Counted from the stretch's first letter, positions 1 through 9,310 are shown. The stretch: DNA of 64,000 nucleotides from CBDAQR01 sp965199055 (GCA_965199055.1 CBDAQR010000004.1:62001-126000), one strand, 5' to 3'. Numbers and translations are program-made. Notes: generated by a model from the letters alone, not told the origin.

Positions 1-751
1 TCGCGACTAACACCACCAGGATGCGAGTGACCCGGTCTACATCTATACCCAGGTGGCGGGCTTCTGACTCACCCAACAATAGCGCATCCAGTGCGCTGGC
101 GTAGCGAGGCAGAATGATCAGTACCAGTGCACTCGTCAGTGCTGCGAGGACTAAGCGTGGATAGTCGGCGCCGTCCAGGCCGCCCATGCGCCACAAGCTG
201 ATGCGGCGCAAAATGTCGTTGTTGGAGTAAAACTCCAGCACGTTACCCAGAGCGCCGGCGAGCGCCGTGATCGCAATGCCCGCGAGCAGCATCGTTGCGA
301 CCGAGGTGCCGGTGGCCGAGCTCGCTAGCCGGTATACCAAAATGACGGCGAGCAGGCCGCCGACAAATGCGCCCAGCGAAACGACTGAGATTGCGGCGAA
401 ACCGCCGAGCAATCCTCCACCCGCGACGATGGCAATACTGGCGCCTAATGAAGCGCCCGCTGTCACGCCGATCAGGGAGGGGTCGGCCAATGGGTTGCGA
501 AACAGACCCTGCATAGCTGCTCCGCTGCAGGCCAGAATAGCGCCCACCAGGGCCGCGAGTAACACCCGAGGCAGACGGATATCATTCACAATGATGCTGG
601 CTCGTCCCTCGTTGGCACCGCTGATGGCAGCGATTACCTCGCCGAAGGGAATGCTGACGGTACCCATTGTGACAGCGAGCAGCAGACACAGCGGAAGACT
701 GATGCCAAGCACCCAGCCCACTCGACTCGCCTGGCGACGCGGTGAAATCAT
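1..751 (-). CDS. btuC: BtuC/FecCD-type ABC transporter permease (partial)
   Basis: Inner-membrane permease of an ABC importer for vitamin B12 (or a related corrinoid or siderophore). The C-terminus runs off the left edge of the window. The minus strand reads MISPRRQASRVGW, then hydrophobic segments and the FecCD-family stretch RNPLADPSLIGVTAGASLGA. I chose ATG at 751 because it overlaps the cobQ stop (ATGA) and has GGACGG nine bases upstream; an in-frame ATG at 760 is possible but has no room for a ribosome site. The B12 substrate is inferred from its place behind btuB, cobO and cobQ; the fold itself does not separate B12 from iron-siderophore permeases. Confidence 0.88.
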   Translation of the reverse strand, partial: MISPRRQASRVGWVLGISLPLCLLLAVTMGTVSIPFGEVIAAISGANEGRASIIVNDIRLPRVLLAALVGAILACSGAAMQGLFRNPLADPSLIGVTAGASLGASIAIVAGGGLLGGFAAISVVSLGAFVGGLLAVILVYRLASSATGTSVATMLLAGIAITALAGALGNVLEFYSNNDILRRISLWRMGGLDGADYPRLVLAALTSALVLIILPRYASALDALLLGESEARHLGIDVDRVTRILVVLVA

Positions 752-2223
752 GCTGTGCATCCGTCCGGAAACAATACATCCAGCGCCAGCGACGCTTCCA
801 GGCAGTCGGCGAGTCGCTCTAACTCGCGTTCGCGCAGTGCGTCTCGATCCATATCCTCCGGCGCATCTAACCCAGCCCAGTGCAGCAAGGCGCTGCAGCC
901 AGCCGGTTCGTCGAATAGCCCGTGAAGATAGGTGCCTGCGATCTGGCCATCCGCGCTGAGCGCACCCTCGGCGCGACCATCATCCAAGATAATGAGTGGC
1001 GCTAGCGAATCAGCGTGTGAACTAACGCCGCAGTGAATTTCATAGCCGGTGACCTTGGCGGGTTCTGCGCCAGCGATAGCTGCTGTCAGTTCACCTTGGG
1101 TCAGAGCCAGGGTTTTTTCTGGCTCGAGTCGGGTATCCAGACGCAACCAGCCAAGGCCTTGCGCGCTACCGGCGATATCTTCGATACCGTCGGGGTCTTC
1201 AATAGCGTTGCCCAGCATTTGTAGGCCGGCACAAATACCCAATAGCTTGCCGCCGTAGCGCAGGTGTCTTTCCAGAGCCTGCTCCCAGCCATTGTCTCTT
1301 AGCCAGGCCAGGTCGGCGCGCACGTTCTTGCTGCCTGGCAAAATGATGAGGTCTGCCGGAGGGATGGCCTGACCTTCGCCCACGTATTCCAGCTTCACCT
1401 GCGGATGTAGTCGCAGGACGTCAAAATCGGTGTGATTGGAAATGCGCGGCAGCACGGGCACCACTACCCGCAGCGGCTGCTCAGTGCTCACCGGCTGCTC
1501 GTTGTCGATAGCGTCTTCGGCATCTAATTGCAGATTGTGAAGGTAGGGCACCACGCCTAACACGGGTTTGCCGGTACGCTGCTCCAACCAGTCGATGCCC
1601 GGTTGCAACAGGCTGATGTCGCCACGAAAGCGATTGATGATGAAACCGATAACCCGGTTTTGCTCCGATTCAGACAGCAAATCTAGGGTGCCGGTGAGGT
1701 GCGCGAAGACCCCGCCTCGGTCAATATCTGCCACGATGATGACCGGTACGTCGGCGGCTTCAGCGAAGCCCATGTTGGCGATATCACGGTCGCGTAGGTT
1801 GATCTCCGCCGGACTGCCTGCGCCCTCCACCAGCACCCAGGCGTGCTGCTCCGTTAGACGCTGCCAGGAATCCATTACGGCGGACATCGCAAGCTGTTTG
1901 TACTGGTGGTAATCGCGCGCGTCCATGGATTGGCAAGCCTTTCCATGGATGATGACCTGAGCGGTGGTATCGGCGCTGGGTTTGAGTAGCACCGGGTTCA
2001 TGTCCGTATGAGGAGACACCCGCGCGGCCTGGGCTTGTAGCGCCTGGGCGCGACCGATCTCACCGCCTTCGGGTGTGACGGCGCTATTCAGCGACATGTT
2101 CTGAGGTTTGAAAGGGGCAACGCTAATGCCGCGACGGGCGAGTACCCGGCAAAGGCCACTCACCATGATGCTTTTGCCAGCATCAGAGGTGGTGCCCTGG
2201 ATCATCAGCGCGCCAGACTTCAT
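748..2223 (-). CDS. cobQ: Cobyric acid synthase (glutamine-hydrolysing)
   Basis: CobQ/CbiP amidates four carboxylates of adenosyl-cobyrinate a,c-diamide using glutamine and ATP. The 491-residue length is normal for the family. The N-terminus carries the dethiobiotin-synthetase-like P-loop region (MIQGTTSDAGKS), with DIDRGGVFAHLTGT in the middle. The C-terminal class I amidotransferase domain shows the nucleophile Cys in LLGICAGLQMLG and the family motif GYEIHCG. It follows cobO by 7 bp and overlaps the permease start, so the four genes btuB-cobO-cobQ-btuC look co-transcribed behind the riboswitch. Confidence 0.96.
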   Translation of the reverse strand: MKSGALMIQGTTSDAGKSIMVSGLCRVLARRGISVAPFKPQNMSLNSAVTPEGGEIGRAQALQAQAARVSPHTDMNPVLLKPSADTTAQVIIHGKACQSMDARDYHQYKQLAMSAVMDSWQRLTEQHAWVLVEGAGSPAEINLRDRDIANMGFAEAADVPVIIVADIDRGGVFAHLTGTLDLLSESEQNRVIGFIINRFRGDISLLQPGIDWLEQRTGKPVLGVVPYLHNLQLDAEDAIDNEQPVSTEQPLRVVVPVLPRISNHTDFDVLRLHPQVKLEYVGEGQAIPPADLIILPGSKNVRADLAWLRDNGWEQALERHLRYGGKLLGICAGLQMLGNAIEDPDGIEDIAGSAQGLGWLRLDTRLEPEKTLALTQGELTAAIAGAEPAKVTGYEIHCGVSSHADSLAPLIILDDGRAEGALSADGQIAGTYLHGLFDEPAGCSALLHWAGLDAPEDMDRDALRERELERLADCLEASLALDVLFPDGCTA

Positions 2224-2230
2224 GCGCAGA

Positions 2231-2845
2231 TCAGAAATCGACGCCCTTGCGCGCGGCGATGCCTTCCTTGAAGGCGTGTTTAACCTCTTTGACTTCCGAC
2301 ACCGTATCCATCACGGCCTGCAGGGCCGATCCGCCACCTCGCCCGGTGACAACCACGCTCTGTGACTGCGGCCGATTGGCGATGGCATCCACGATTTCCT
2401 TTTCGGGTAGGTAGTCATAGGCGATCATGTAGGTCAATTCGTCTAACACCACCAGATCAATGCTGGCATCCTCCAGCATGGGCTTGGCCAATGCCCAGGT
2501 TCTCTCCGCCGCGGCGATGTCGCCGCTGCGATCCTGCGTGTTCCAAGTAAAGCCCGTGCCCATCTGGTGAAACTCCACCTGCGGGCACTGGTCCCGCAGG
2601 TAGATCTCCTCGCCGGAGAGCTGTTCGCCTTTGATGAATTGAACCACGCCAACTTTCTGGCCATAACCCAGTGCACGGATCACCATGCCAAAGGCAGAGC
2701 TCGATTTGCCTTTACCGTTGCCCGTGAGCAGCACAGAAACGCCGCGCTCGGTGTTGGCCGCCTCGATATTGGCGTCGACTTTGCTCTTTTGCTTCTCCAT
2801 CGCCGCCTTGTGCTTGGCGTTTTTCTTGTCGTCTGCCTCAGACAT
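2231..2845 (-). CDS. cobO: Cob(I)yrinic acid a,c-diamide adenosyltransferase
   Basis: CobO/BtuR-family enzyme that transfers the 5'-deoxyadenosyl group of ATP to Co(I) corrinoids. It has 204 residues, the usual length. The P-loop is GNGKGKSSSAFG, followed by GYGQKVGVVQFIKG and the Walker-B-like LVVLDELTYMIAYDYL; VVVTGRGG is near the C-terminus. The N-terminus is a short Lys/Ala-rich extension typical of proteobacterial CobO. It lies 14 bp after btuB and 7 bp before cobQ in the riboswitch-led operon, where it could serve de novo synthesis or salvage. Confidence 0.96.
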   Translation of the reverse strand: MSEADDKKNAKHKAAMEKQKSKVDANIEAANTERGVSVLLTGNGKGKSSSAFGMVIRALGYGQKVGVVQFIKGEQLSGEEIYLRDQCPQVEFHQMGTGFTWNTQDRSGDIAAAERTWALAKPMLEDASIDLVVLDELTYMIAYDYLPEKEIVDAIANRPQSQSVVVTGRGGGSALQAVMDTVSEVKEVKHAFKEGIAARKGVDF

Positions 2846-2859
2846 AGTGTGCTTCCTTC

Positions 2860-4737
2860 TTAAAAGCGGTAGCGAATACCGGCGTAGCCAGCCGCGCCGG
2901 ACGTGTTGTAGGTGGGCACTTCCTGATAATCCTCGTCCAGAAGATTCTCCACCCGACCGTACACCTGCAGGCCATCCATGATCTCGTAGCTGGCATTAAA
3001 GTCGACAATCTCGTAGTCGTCGATCTCTCCACCGGCAATATCTTCCGCATCATGCGACAGGCGTACATTCAGGCCCAGCACGAGTTTGTCACCGAGACCG
3101 CGCCAGTTCAGCCCCAGGTTCGCCAGGTGTTCTGGACGCCGCACCCGGGTATCCCCGTCGCTGTTCTCTGTGTCGTTATAAGTGTAGTTGCCTGATAGTT
3201 GCAGGTTCATGGGCAGTGGCAGTTCGCCGATTAGCTCAATGCCAGTAGAGTCTATGTCGCCATCGCCCTGCAGGTAGCCGGAGAAGTTGACCAGGTCGAA
3301 ATAGATCTCGTCACTGACCGTCTGGTCGAAGTAGTTGGCTTCCAGGTAGAGGCCATTGTCGCCTGCATACACGATGCCGACGTCGTAGCCCTCGCTTTCC
3401 TCTTCTTCCAGCACGGTATCCGATGCAGGTGGAAAGGCGAAGGGACCTCCGTTGTAGGCGATCTCGTACAGGCTTGGGGCGCGAAAACCGGTGCCGTAAG
3501 TGGCTTTGAGCTTGATCTCACCGCTGTCGATGTCGAAGAGATACGCGCCGCTCACCCGGTATGTGGTGTGATCGCCAAAATCGTCGTTGTCGTCATAGCG
3601 CACACCTGCGGTGACAAACAACGTGTTGTTGAAGCCGCCCTGGTATTCCAGAAAGTATCCGTCCTGGTCGCGGTCGGTATCGACACTGCCGTCGTCAATA
3701 GCTTCATTAAGTAGGACCGCGCCGTATACAAACTTCATCGATTCAGAGGCGGTAAAACTGCCCAGGTAGTTGATGCGTTCGATTTCGCCCTCCGCGCCAA
3801 AGGCACGCTGACCGGCGGAATAGAAATCCGTGGTGGTGTCGCTGTAGTTGTAACTAAGCTCGTGATCGAATCGCCCTAGCTGGTAGTCGACAGCCGCGCG
3901 ATAGGCCTGCTGTTCGTACTCGCTGTCGCAGTCATCCGTGGGGATGAAGTCATCGACGGTGCTACAGCTGTCGAATTCACTATCGGCGTCTACGTCTCTG
4001 GCAACCAGCTCAAGCCCAAGGTCGTCGCTGATGTTCCAGCGCAGACGGCCGTGGAAGGTGGTGTTGTCATAGCCATCGTCATCGCGCACCGTATTATCGG
4101 TATCGCGTGCATTGAAGCCGTCAGTCTGGTAATCGCTGGCAGAAAGGCTGAATTCCACCGTCTCATTCCCTGCGCCCAGGTTGGCGCCAATGGATTGCGT
4201 GCCATAGCGACCACCCTCTGCATTAACGTCTCCGCCAAATCCCTCCTTGGGTGCAATCGTGGTGACATTAACGATACCGCCAGCGTCCGCGCCGTACATC
4301 AGGCCCTGAGGGCCACGCAGTACTTCCACGCGGTTAATCCCTGAGCTCATCAGGTGCTCGATACGCGGGCCGATTTGGGGCGAGGAAGCGTCAGCCACGT
4401 CGATGCCGTCGATGTAGAGGCGTGTGCGATAGCCTTCTTCACCGCGAATGCGCAGCGACGTGGTTTTACCCACACCACCGGTGTTGCTAACACCGATGCC
4501 GGGTAAGGTGCGCAGTACCTCGAACAGTGAATTGAAGCCGCGCTGTTGGATCTCCTCCGCGGTCACAACAGACACCGAGTTGCCGATTTGGCGCAGTGGC
4601 ATTTCGACCCGCGAGGAGGTGACGATGATCTCTTCCATGCGAGGGTTAGTTTGGCCCTCTTCGGCGACAGCCGTGGAAGTGAATAAGGGTGTGGCACAGC
4701 CGACAAGCAGTGCAGGTATTGCAGTTGGGATTTTCAT
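2860..4737 (-). CDS. btuB: TonB-dependent vitamin B12 outer-membrane receptor
   Basis: Outer-membrane beta-barrel receptor that imports cobalamin with TonB energy. It has 625 residues. The first ~25 form a signal peptide ending near STAVAEE. The TonB box region (EEIIVTSSRVEMP) comes next, then the plug with VLRGPQGLMYGADAGGIVNVTT, and a barrel of repeated aromatic strands. The chain ends in an aromatic residue (GIRYRF), as outer-membrane proteins do. Acidic runs such as DVDADSEFDSCSTVDD resemble the calcium-binding loops of BtuB. The cobalamin riboswitch directly upstream supports the B12 substrate. Confidence 0.93.
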   Translation of the reverse strand: MKIPTAIPALLVGCATPLFTSTAVAEEGQTNPRMEEIIVTSSRVEMPLRQIGNSVSVVTAEEIQQRGFNSLFEVLRTLPGIGVSNTGGVGKTTSLRIRGEEGYRTRLYIDGIDVADASSPQIGPRIEHLMSSGINRVEVLRGPQGLMYGADAGGIVNVTTIAPKEGFGGDVNAEGGRYGTQSIGANLGAGNETVEFSLSASDYQTDGFNARDTDNTVRDDDGYDNTTFHGRLRWNISDDLGLELVARDVDADSEFDSCSTVDDFIPTDDCDSEYEQQAYRAAVDYQLGRFDHELSYNYSDTTTDFYSAGQRAFGAEGEIERINYLGSFTASESMKFVYGAVLLNEAIDDGSVDTDRDQDGYFLEYQGGFNNTLFVTAGVRYDDNDDFGDHTTYRVSGAYLFDIDSGEIKLKATYGTGFRAPSLYEIAYNGGPFAFPPASDTVLEEEESEGYDVGIVYAGDNGLYLEANYFDQTVSDEIYFDLVNFSGYLQGDGDIDSTGIELIGELPLPMNLQLSGNYTYNDTENSDGDTRVRRPEHLANLGLNWRGLGDKLVLGLNVRLSHDAEDIAGGEIDDYEIVDFNASYEIMDGLQVYGRVENLLDEDYQEVPTYNTSGAAGYAGIRYRF

Positions 4738-4824
4738 TTGTAGTCCTCAATAGCCAATGTGGCGACTGAGGGAGGGTGTTCCGGGGCGTGATGCTGCCGC
4801 GATTGAAGCCCTCCGCTCCATCGT

Positions 4825-4980
4825 AGTTCGCTAGAGGCTGGTATCGGGCTCACAACCAGGGGTTGTATACCGTTGCGGGGGCAGCGGTGGCTTATGCATT
4901 AGCAGTACCACACTTCCCATTTATCCGGCGCGCTTATCCCCGTTCATACTGAACAAGTCCTCAACACGACGGCACCTGAA
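4825..4980 (-). promoter_or_regulatory. Cobalamin (AdoCbl) riboswitch
   Basis: The leader of btuB, read on the minus strand, has the conserved blocks of a cobalamin riboswitch in the right order. GGTGCC is near 4972-4977, GGGAAGTGTGGT at 4908-4919, then GCCACCGCTGCCCCCGCAACGGTA, split here as GCCACCGCTGCC and CCCGCAACGGTA (about 4868-4891). The B12 box reads TGAGCCCGATACCAGCC at 4836-4852. High cobalamin would be expected to shut off btuB and the genes behind it. The exact ends are estimates. cobS lies upstream of this element, so it is not behind the switch. Confidence 0.92.
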
Positions 4981-5023
4981 GCGGGACGCAAAGTAGTGCT
5001 TGCGAGGATGAAAGTCAAATCAG

Positions 5024-5782
5024 TTATGGGGTACTCGCGGCGGCCAGTACCAGATAAACCGTGATTTCCGTGAGCTGATTGACGGCGCCCATGGTATCGC
5101 CCGTCACGCCGCCGAGCTTTCTCTCCAGGTACCAGCGACTGGAGATCAGAACCGCTGCGATGCTTATGAGCAGCGCAATACCCTCGGAGGGTGCGGCGAT
5201 AAAAACAAGTAGAACGGTGAATGCCGTTGCGGCCCAGAGGCGCTTGTTTGAGAAGTTATCTACCAGCGGTTTTCCGGTGCCCGACTCTCCACTGACATAA
5301 TCACAAAGTCGCAGCATGGGTAATGTGGTCCATCGACCCGCGGCGTGCGCGACAACTAATGCCGCGGGCACGGCCACTGGTTTTATAGTGAGCAGCGCGG
5401 CGAACTTAACCAGTAGTGCCAGCAACAGGGCCAGCGCCCCGTAGGTGCCAATCCGGCTGTCTTTCATAATCCGGAGCTTGTCTTCGGCCGACCATCCGCC
5501 GCCAATACCGTCGGCGCTGTCTGCCAGGCCGTCTTCGTGAAAGCCACCGGTGGCAAGAACCATGGCGGTGAGCGCTAGCGCGCAGGCGAGTTCTGGGCTC
5601 CATAGTGCCAGTCCCAGCAGATAGACTGCGGCACCGATAAGACCGATAACGACGCCCACCAACGGGAAGTACAAGCTGGCATCTGCCAGGGAGCCCTCGC
5701 GAAACTCGCGCTGTGGTAGTGGCAGTCGGGTGAGAAAGCTGAACGCGGCGTGCAGGGCATCGAGCTCGCGGTTGGGGGTCAT
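5024..5782 (-). CDS. cobS: Adenosylcobinamide-GDP ribazoletransferase (cobalamin synthase)
   Basis: CobS is an integral membrane enzyme that joins adenosylcobinamide-GDP to alpha-ribazole, the last step of the nucleotide loop pathway. It has 252 residues, the usual length. The family motifs are FLTRLPLP near the start and GGFHEDGLADSADGIGGGWSAEDKLRIMKDSRIG (residues ~82-115), which holds the acidic metal-binding residues; GGVTGDTMGAVNQLTE is near the C-terminus. Several hydrophobic segments fill the rest. It sits between the tRNA-Leu terminator and the riboswitch. Confidence 0.96.
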   Translation of the reverse strand: MTPNRELDALHAAFSFLTRLPLPQREFREGSLADASLYFPLVGVVIGLIGAAVYLLGLALWSPELACALALTAMVLATGGFHEDGLADSADGIGGGWSAEDKLRIMKDSRIGTYGALALLLALLVKFAALLTIKPVAVPAALVVAHAAGRWTTLPMLRLCDYVSGESGTGKPLVDNFSNKRLWAATAFTVLLVFIAAPSEGIALLISIAAVLISSRWYLERKLGGVTGDTMGAVNQLTEITVYLVLAAASTP

Positions 5783-5823
5783 AAGATGTCGTCGTGGTGG
5801 AGGTTCGTCGTATTATGAGGCAT

Positions 5824-5852
5824 AAAAAAGGCCGCTCAAAGAGCGGCCTTTT
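5824..5852 (-). terminator. Rho-independent terminator after tRNA-Leu
   Basis: GGCCGCTC (5830-5837) pairs with GAGCGGCC (5841-5848) around a 3-nt loop. On the minus strand the stem is followed by six T residues (5829-5824). It lies a few bases after the tRNA 3' end. An A-rich run on the other side may let it work in both directions. Confidence 0.9.
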
Positions 5853-5858
5853 CGAATA

Positions 5859-5945
5859 TGGTGCCCAGGAGAGGACTTGAACCTCCACGCCCTTGCGAGC
5901 ACTAGCACCTGAAGCTAGCGTGTCTACCAATTTCACCACCTGGGC
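5859..5945 (-). tRNA. tRNA-Leu (anticodon CAG)
   Basis: The minus strand reads GCCCAGGTGGTGAAATTGG at the 5' end. The anticodon arm is CTAGC-TTCAGGT-GCTAG, giving anticodon CAG. A long variable arm (GTGCTCGCAAGGGCGT) is typical of leucine tRNA. The T-arm is GAGGTTCAAGTCCTC and the acceptor end is CCTGGGCACCA with an encoded CCA. At 87 nt it is full length. A terminator follows immediately. Confidence 0.97.
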
Positions 5946-6060
5946 AGGCAATGATACTCAGCGAAGTGAGCAGCAGAGGGCGCGCACTTTACTTTTCCGT
6001 ACCGCGATTGTCAACGCCCCAAGAGGCGGTGCGCTCGCTACTCGCGTATACTGGCCCGAC

Positions 6061-8478
6061 ATGACCAAACCTCCCAAGAAGAACGATACTGCCCCGGGCA
6101 CCCGAGGCCCGTCGGACGACCCGCATTTTGAGCGCGAAGCCGCCAAGTACGATAACCCCATCGCCAGTCGAGAGATGATCCTGGAGTTGCTCGGTCAGGC
6201 TGAGCATCCCCTGAATCACAATCAGCTCTGTAAACTGTTAAATGTGGAAGACCACGAGCAGGTTGATGCACTGCGCCGTCGTTTGCGCGCCATGGAGCGT
6301 GATGGCCAGTTGATGGTCAATCGCAAGGGCGCCTATGGCTTGATCGACAAGCTCGACCTGGTACACGGCCGGGTGCAAGGCCACCGCGATGGCTATGGCT
6401 TCCTCATACCGATTGAGGGTGGACAGGATTTGTACCTGAGCGCCCGTCAGATGGCGCTCGTGTTCGACGGCGATGAGGTGCTGGGTCGGGTGACGGGCGT
6501 GGATAATCGGGGTCGCCAGGAAGGCAAGATTGTCGAGGTACTCAAGCGCGGCACCAGCGAAGTTGTGGGGCGCTACTACGAAGAGAGTGGTATTGGCGCG
6601 GTGATTCCCGATAATGCGCGCATCAATCACGATGTACTCATCCCGCCGAAAGAAAAGAATGGTGCGCAGCATGGGCAAATCGTGGTGGCGCAGCTGACCG
6701 ACTTTCCCTCTCGCAAGCTCGGCGCGAAAGGCAAGATTATCGAGGTGTTGGGTGAGCACCTGGATCCGGGCCTTGAGATCGACGTGGCCATTCGCTCCCA
6801 CGGCATTCCGCATCTGTGGCCCGAGGAGGTATTAAAGGAAGCGGCTGCTCTCAGCGATGAGCCTGCAGACGCCGATAAAAAAGATCGTATTGATTTGCGC
6901 GAACTGCCGTTCGTTACTATCGACGGTGAAGACGCACGCGACTTCGACGACGCTGTCTATTGTGAGAAGAAGCGCGGGGGTGGCTGGCGTTTGTGGGTGG
7001 CCATCGCCGATGTGGGGCATTACGTACGCCCTGGCTCCGCCTTGGACGAGGAGGCCATTAATCGTGGCAACTCGGTCTACTTTCCTGAGCGGGTTGTGCC
7101 TATGCTGCCCGAAGCGCTCTCCAACGGACTGTGTTCACTCAAGCCCGGTGTCGACCGCCTGGCGATGATTTGCGAGATGAACATTACCCGTGCCGGTAAT
7201 CTCAATAGCTATCAGTTTTATGAGGGAGTCATTCACTCCCATGCGCGATTGACCTATGCGCAGGTGGGTGAAGTGCTCAGTGCCGGTCATCACGAGCAGG
7301 TCGAGAAGCGCATTGCGCCGCATCTCGAACGGTTGCACGGCCTGTATAAGGCACTGCGCAAGGCGCGTGACGAACGCGGCGCAATCGACTTCGATACGGT
7401 GGAAACCCGCATCGTTTTCGATGAGCACCGCAAGATCGACCGTATCGTGCCGGTGACCCGCAACGATGCGCACAAGCTGATCGAGGAGTGCATGCTGTGC
7501 GCAAACGTGGCCACGGCGAAATTCTTCGAAGATTGTGAGCTCCCCATTTTATTTCGCGTGCATGAGGGGCCGAGCGCAGAGAAGCTGGAAAACCTGCGTA
7601 GCTTCCTTGGTGAATTGGGTCTCGACCTGGCGGGAGGAGAAAAACCGACGCCGGCGCATTATCAGGAACTATTGAGTGCGGTGAGTGAGCGCCCGGATGC
7701 GCATGTGATCGAGACCATGATGTTGCGCTCGCTCAGTCAGGCGGTTTATCAGCCAGAGAATAACGGACACTTTGGCCTGAATTACGAGGCCTACGGGCAT
7801 TTCACCTCACCGATTCGGCGTTACCCGGATCTGTTGGTACATCGCGGCATTCGTCGCGTGATCCGCTCAGACATGGCAAGCAAGCAGGTATTGCGCGCGG
7901 ACGCCCAGCCAATTCCACCCAAACGGATATTCCCCTATGACGTGGCGGCGATGGCGGTGATGGGAGAGCAGTGCTCCATGACCGAGCGTCGGGCCGACGA
8001 CGCAACGCGTGAAGTTGAAGCCTGGCTCAAGTGCGAGTACCTGCAGGAACATGTTGGCGATGAGTTCGATGGTGTGGTCGCTGCGGTGACCAGCTTCGGT
8101 ATGTTTGTCGAATTACAGGGCATCTATATTGAGGGTTTGGTGCACATCAGTGCGTTACCGTCGGACTATTATCATTACGACCAGGGTAAACAGCGTCTGA
8201 CGGGAGAGCGCAGCGGTCGCAGTTTTAACCTGGGCGATTCGGTGCGTGTGCAGGTCGCGCGGGTCGATCTGGATGAGAAAAAGGTCGACCTGGAACTCAT
8301 CGATGTGAAGTCCAACCGCCGCAATAGAGGCGAGGCTCAGGCACCGGACAAGAGAAAGAGCGGTGGCAAGGTTTCGGCGAAGGGTAAGAAGGCCAAAGGC
8401 GGTCCGCGGTCTGGCGGCTCCAAAAAGGGTGGACCCAAGAAAAAGGGCCGTAAGACTGGCCTGCGCCGCCATCACTGA
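6061..8478 (+). CDS. rnr: Ribonuclease R
   Basis: RNase R is a 3'-5' exoribonuclease that degrades structured RNA. It begins with a winged-helix region (REMILELLGQAEHPLNHNQL), then two cold-shock domains. The RNB catalytic domain holds the acidic cluster DGEDARDFDDAVY near residues 286-298 and FTSPIRRYPDLLVHR near 583. A C-terminal S1 domain (GVVAAVTSFGMFVELQGIYIEGLVH) and a Lys/Arg/Gly-rich tail follow. I start at ATG 6061 (805 residues), because the frame further upstream runs into the tRNA gene. No clear Shine-Dalgarno is visible; TATACT at 6047-6052 sits so close that a leaderless message is possible. Confidence 0.95.
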   Translation: MTKPPKKNDTAPGTRGPSDDPHFEREAAKYDNPIASREMILELLGQAEHPLNHNQLCKLLNVEDHEQVDALRRRLRAMERDGQLMVNRKGAYGLIDKLDLVHGRVQGHRDGYGFLIPIEGGQDLYLSARQMALVFDGDEVLGRVTGVDNRGRQEGKIVEVLKRGTSEVVGRYYEESGIGAVIPDNARINHDVLIPPKEKNGAQHGQIVVAQLTDFPSRKLGAKGKIIEVLGEHLDPGLEIDVAIRSHGIPHLWPEEVLKEAAALSDEPADADKKDRIDLRELPFVTIDGEDARDFDDAVYCEKKRGGGWRLWVAIADVGHYVRPGSALDEEAINRGNSVYFPERVVPMLPEALSNGLCSLKPGVDRLAMICEMNITRAGNLNSYQFYEGVIHSHARLTYAQVGEVLSAGHHEQVEKRIAPHLERLHGLYKALRKARDERGAIDFDTVETRIVFDEHRKIDRIVPVTRNDAHKLIEECMLCANVATAKFFEDCELPILFRVHEGPSAEKLENLRSFLGELGLDLAGGEKPTPAHYQELLSAVSERPDAHVIETMMLRSLSQAVYQPENNGHFGLNYEAYGHFTSPIRRYPDLLVHRGIRRVIRSDMASKQVLRADAQPIPPKRIFPYDVAAMAVMGEQCSMTERRADDATREVEAWLKCEYLQEHVGDEFDGVVAAVTSFGMFVELQGIYIEGLVHISALPSDYYHYDQGKQRLTGERSGRSFNLGDSVRVQVARVDLDEKKVDLELIDVKSNRRNRGEAQAPDKRKSGGKVSAKGKKAKGGPRSGGSKKGGPKKKGRKTGLRRHH

Positions 8479-8500
8479 GCGAATCGTTTAGGCTTTTTTC

Positions 8501-9238
8501 ATGGAACTCATTTACGGATTACACGCTGTTGATGCGCTGCTGCGAAAAACACCGCAGCGGGTGCGGGTGTTATTCGTGCAGGCCGGACGCAAAGACAAGC
8601 GCATGGCGGCAATTGCCGAACTTGCCCGCAACCAGGGCGTCCCCGTGGAGGAACTGGGTCGTTACGAACTGGATGTGAAGGTGGAGGGCCGACACCAGGG
8701 GGTGGTGGCTCAGGTAGAAGGCGGTGAGCAGCAGTGGGATGAGCGCGCGCTGTTCCAGTTGCTGGATGATTTAGACCGCCCCGCGCTGGTGTTAGTCCTC
8801 GATGGTGTCACCGACCCGCATAACCTCGGAGCCTGCTTGCGCAGTGCCGATGCCGCTGGTGTGGATGCGGTGATTGTGCCTAAGGACAAATCTGCCGATC
8901 TCAACCCAACGGTGCGCAAAGTGGCCTGCGGCGCCGCCGAAACCGTACCTTTTTTGCGTGTTACCAACCTCGCGCGTACTTTGGCCGGCCTGAAAGAACG
9001 CGGCATCTGGCTCTATGGCGCCGCTGGCGAGGCCGAAAATACTATTTATAACAATGACTTGACGGGTTCTGTCGCAATTATCATGGGCGCCGAGGGCGAC
9101 GGATTGCGACGCCTCACCCGCGAGGCCTGTGATTTTCTCGTCAAACTGCCGATGGCAGGAGATGTGAGTTCGTTGAATGTCTCCGTCGCCACCGGGATTT
9201 GCCTGTTTGAAGTGGTGCGGCAGCGCTCCGAGCTGTAG
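8501..9238 (+). CDS. rlmB: 23S rRNA (guanosine-2251-2'-O)-methyltransferase
   Basis: RlmB is a SPOUT-class enzyme that methylates G2251 in the peptidyl-transferase P-loop of 23S rRNA. It has 245 residues. The N-terminal substrate-binding domain begins MELIYGLHAVDALLRKTP. The SPOUT knot motifs follow in order: LDGVTDPHNLGACLRSADAAG, split here as LDGVTDPHNLG and ACLRSADAAG; then NPTVRKVACGAAETVPF, IIMGAEGDGLRRL, and LPMAGDVSSLNVSVATG. It lies 22 bp after rnr, the common gammaproteobacterial rnr-rlmB pair. Confidence 0.97.
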   Translation: MELIYGLHAVDALLRKTPQRVRVLFVQAGRKDKRMAAIAELARNQGVPVEELGRYELDVKVEGRHQGVVAQVEGGEQQWDERALFQLLDDLDRPALVLVLDGVTDPHNLGACLRSADAAGVDAVIVPKDKSADLNPTVRKVACGAAETVPFLRVTNLARTLAGLKERGIWLYGAAGEAENTIYNNDLTGSVAIIMGAEGDGLRRLTREACDFLVKLPMAGDVSSLNVSVATGICLFEVVRQRSEL

Positions 9239-9240
9239 GG

Positions 9241-9291
9241 GTCAGCAGGTGTGGATAAGTCGCAAGCGACTTACCCACATTACCTACTGAC
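9241..9291. repeat. Long near-perfect inverted repeat after rlmB
   Basis: The left arm is GTCAG-c-AGGT-GTGG-a-TAAGTCGC. The right arm is GCGACTTA-c-CCAC-att-ACCT-a-CTGAC, with a 2-nt loop. About 21 bases pair, with a few single-base bulges. There is no T-run, so it is not a textbook terminator. It begins two bases after the rlmB stop codon. Confidence 0.85.
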
Positions 9292-9310
9292 CCCGGGCCG
9301 TTGGCCCTCC

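Noticed and set aside
267..959. Long plus-strand frame over the permease and cobQ region
   Set aside because: It lies opposite a recognisable BtuC and CobQ, and has no family motifs. It is a shadow of their codon bias.
5893..6060. Upstream extension of rnr
   Set aside because: It crosses the tRNA-Leu gene on the other strand; homologous proteins start near 6061.
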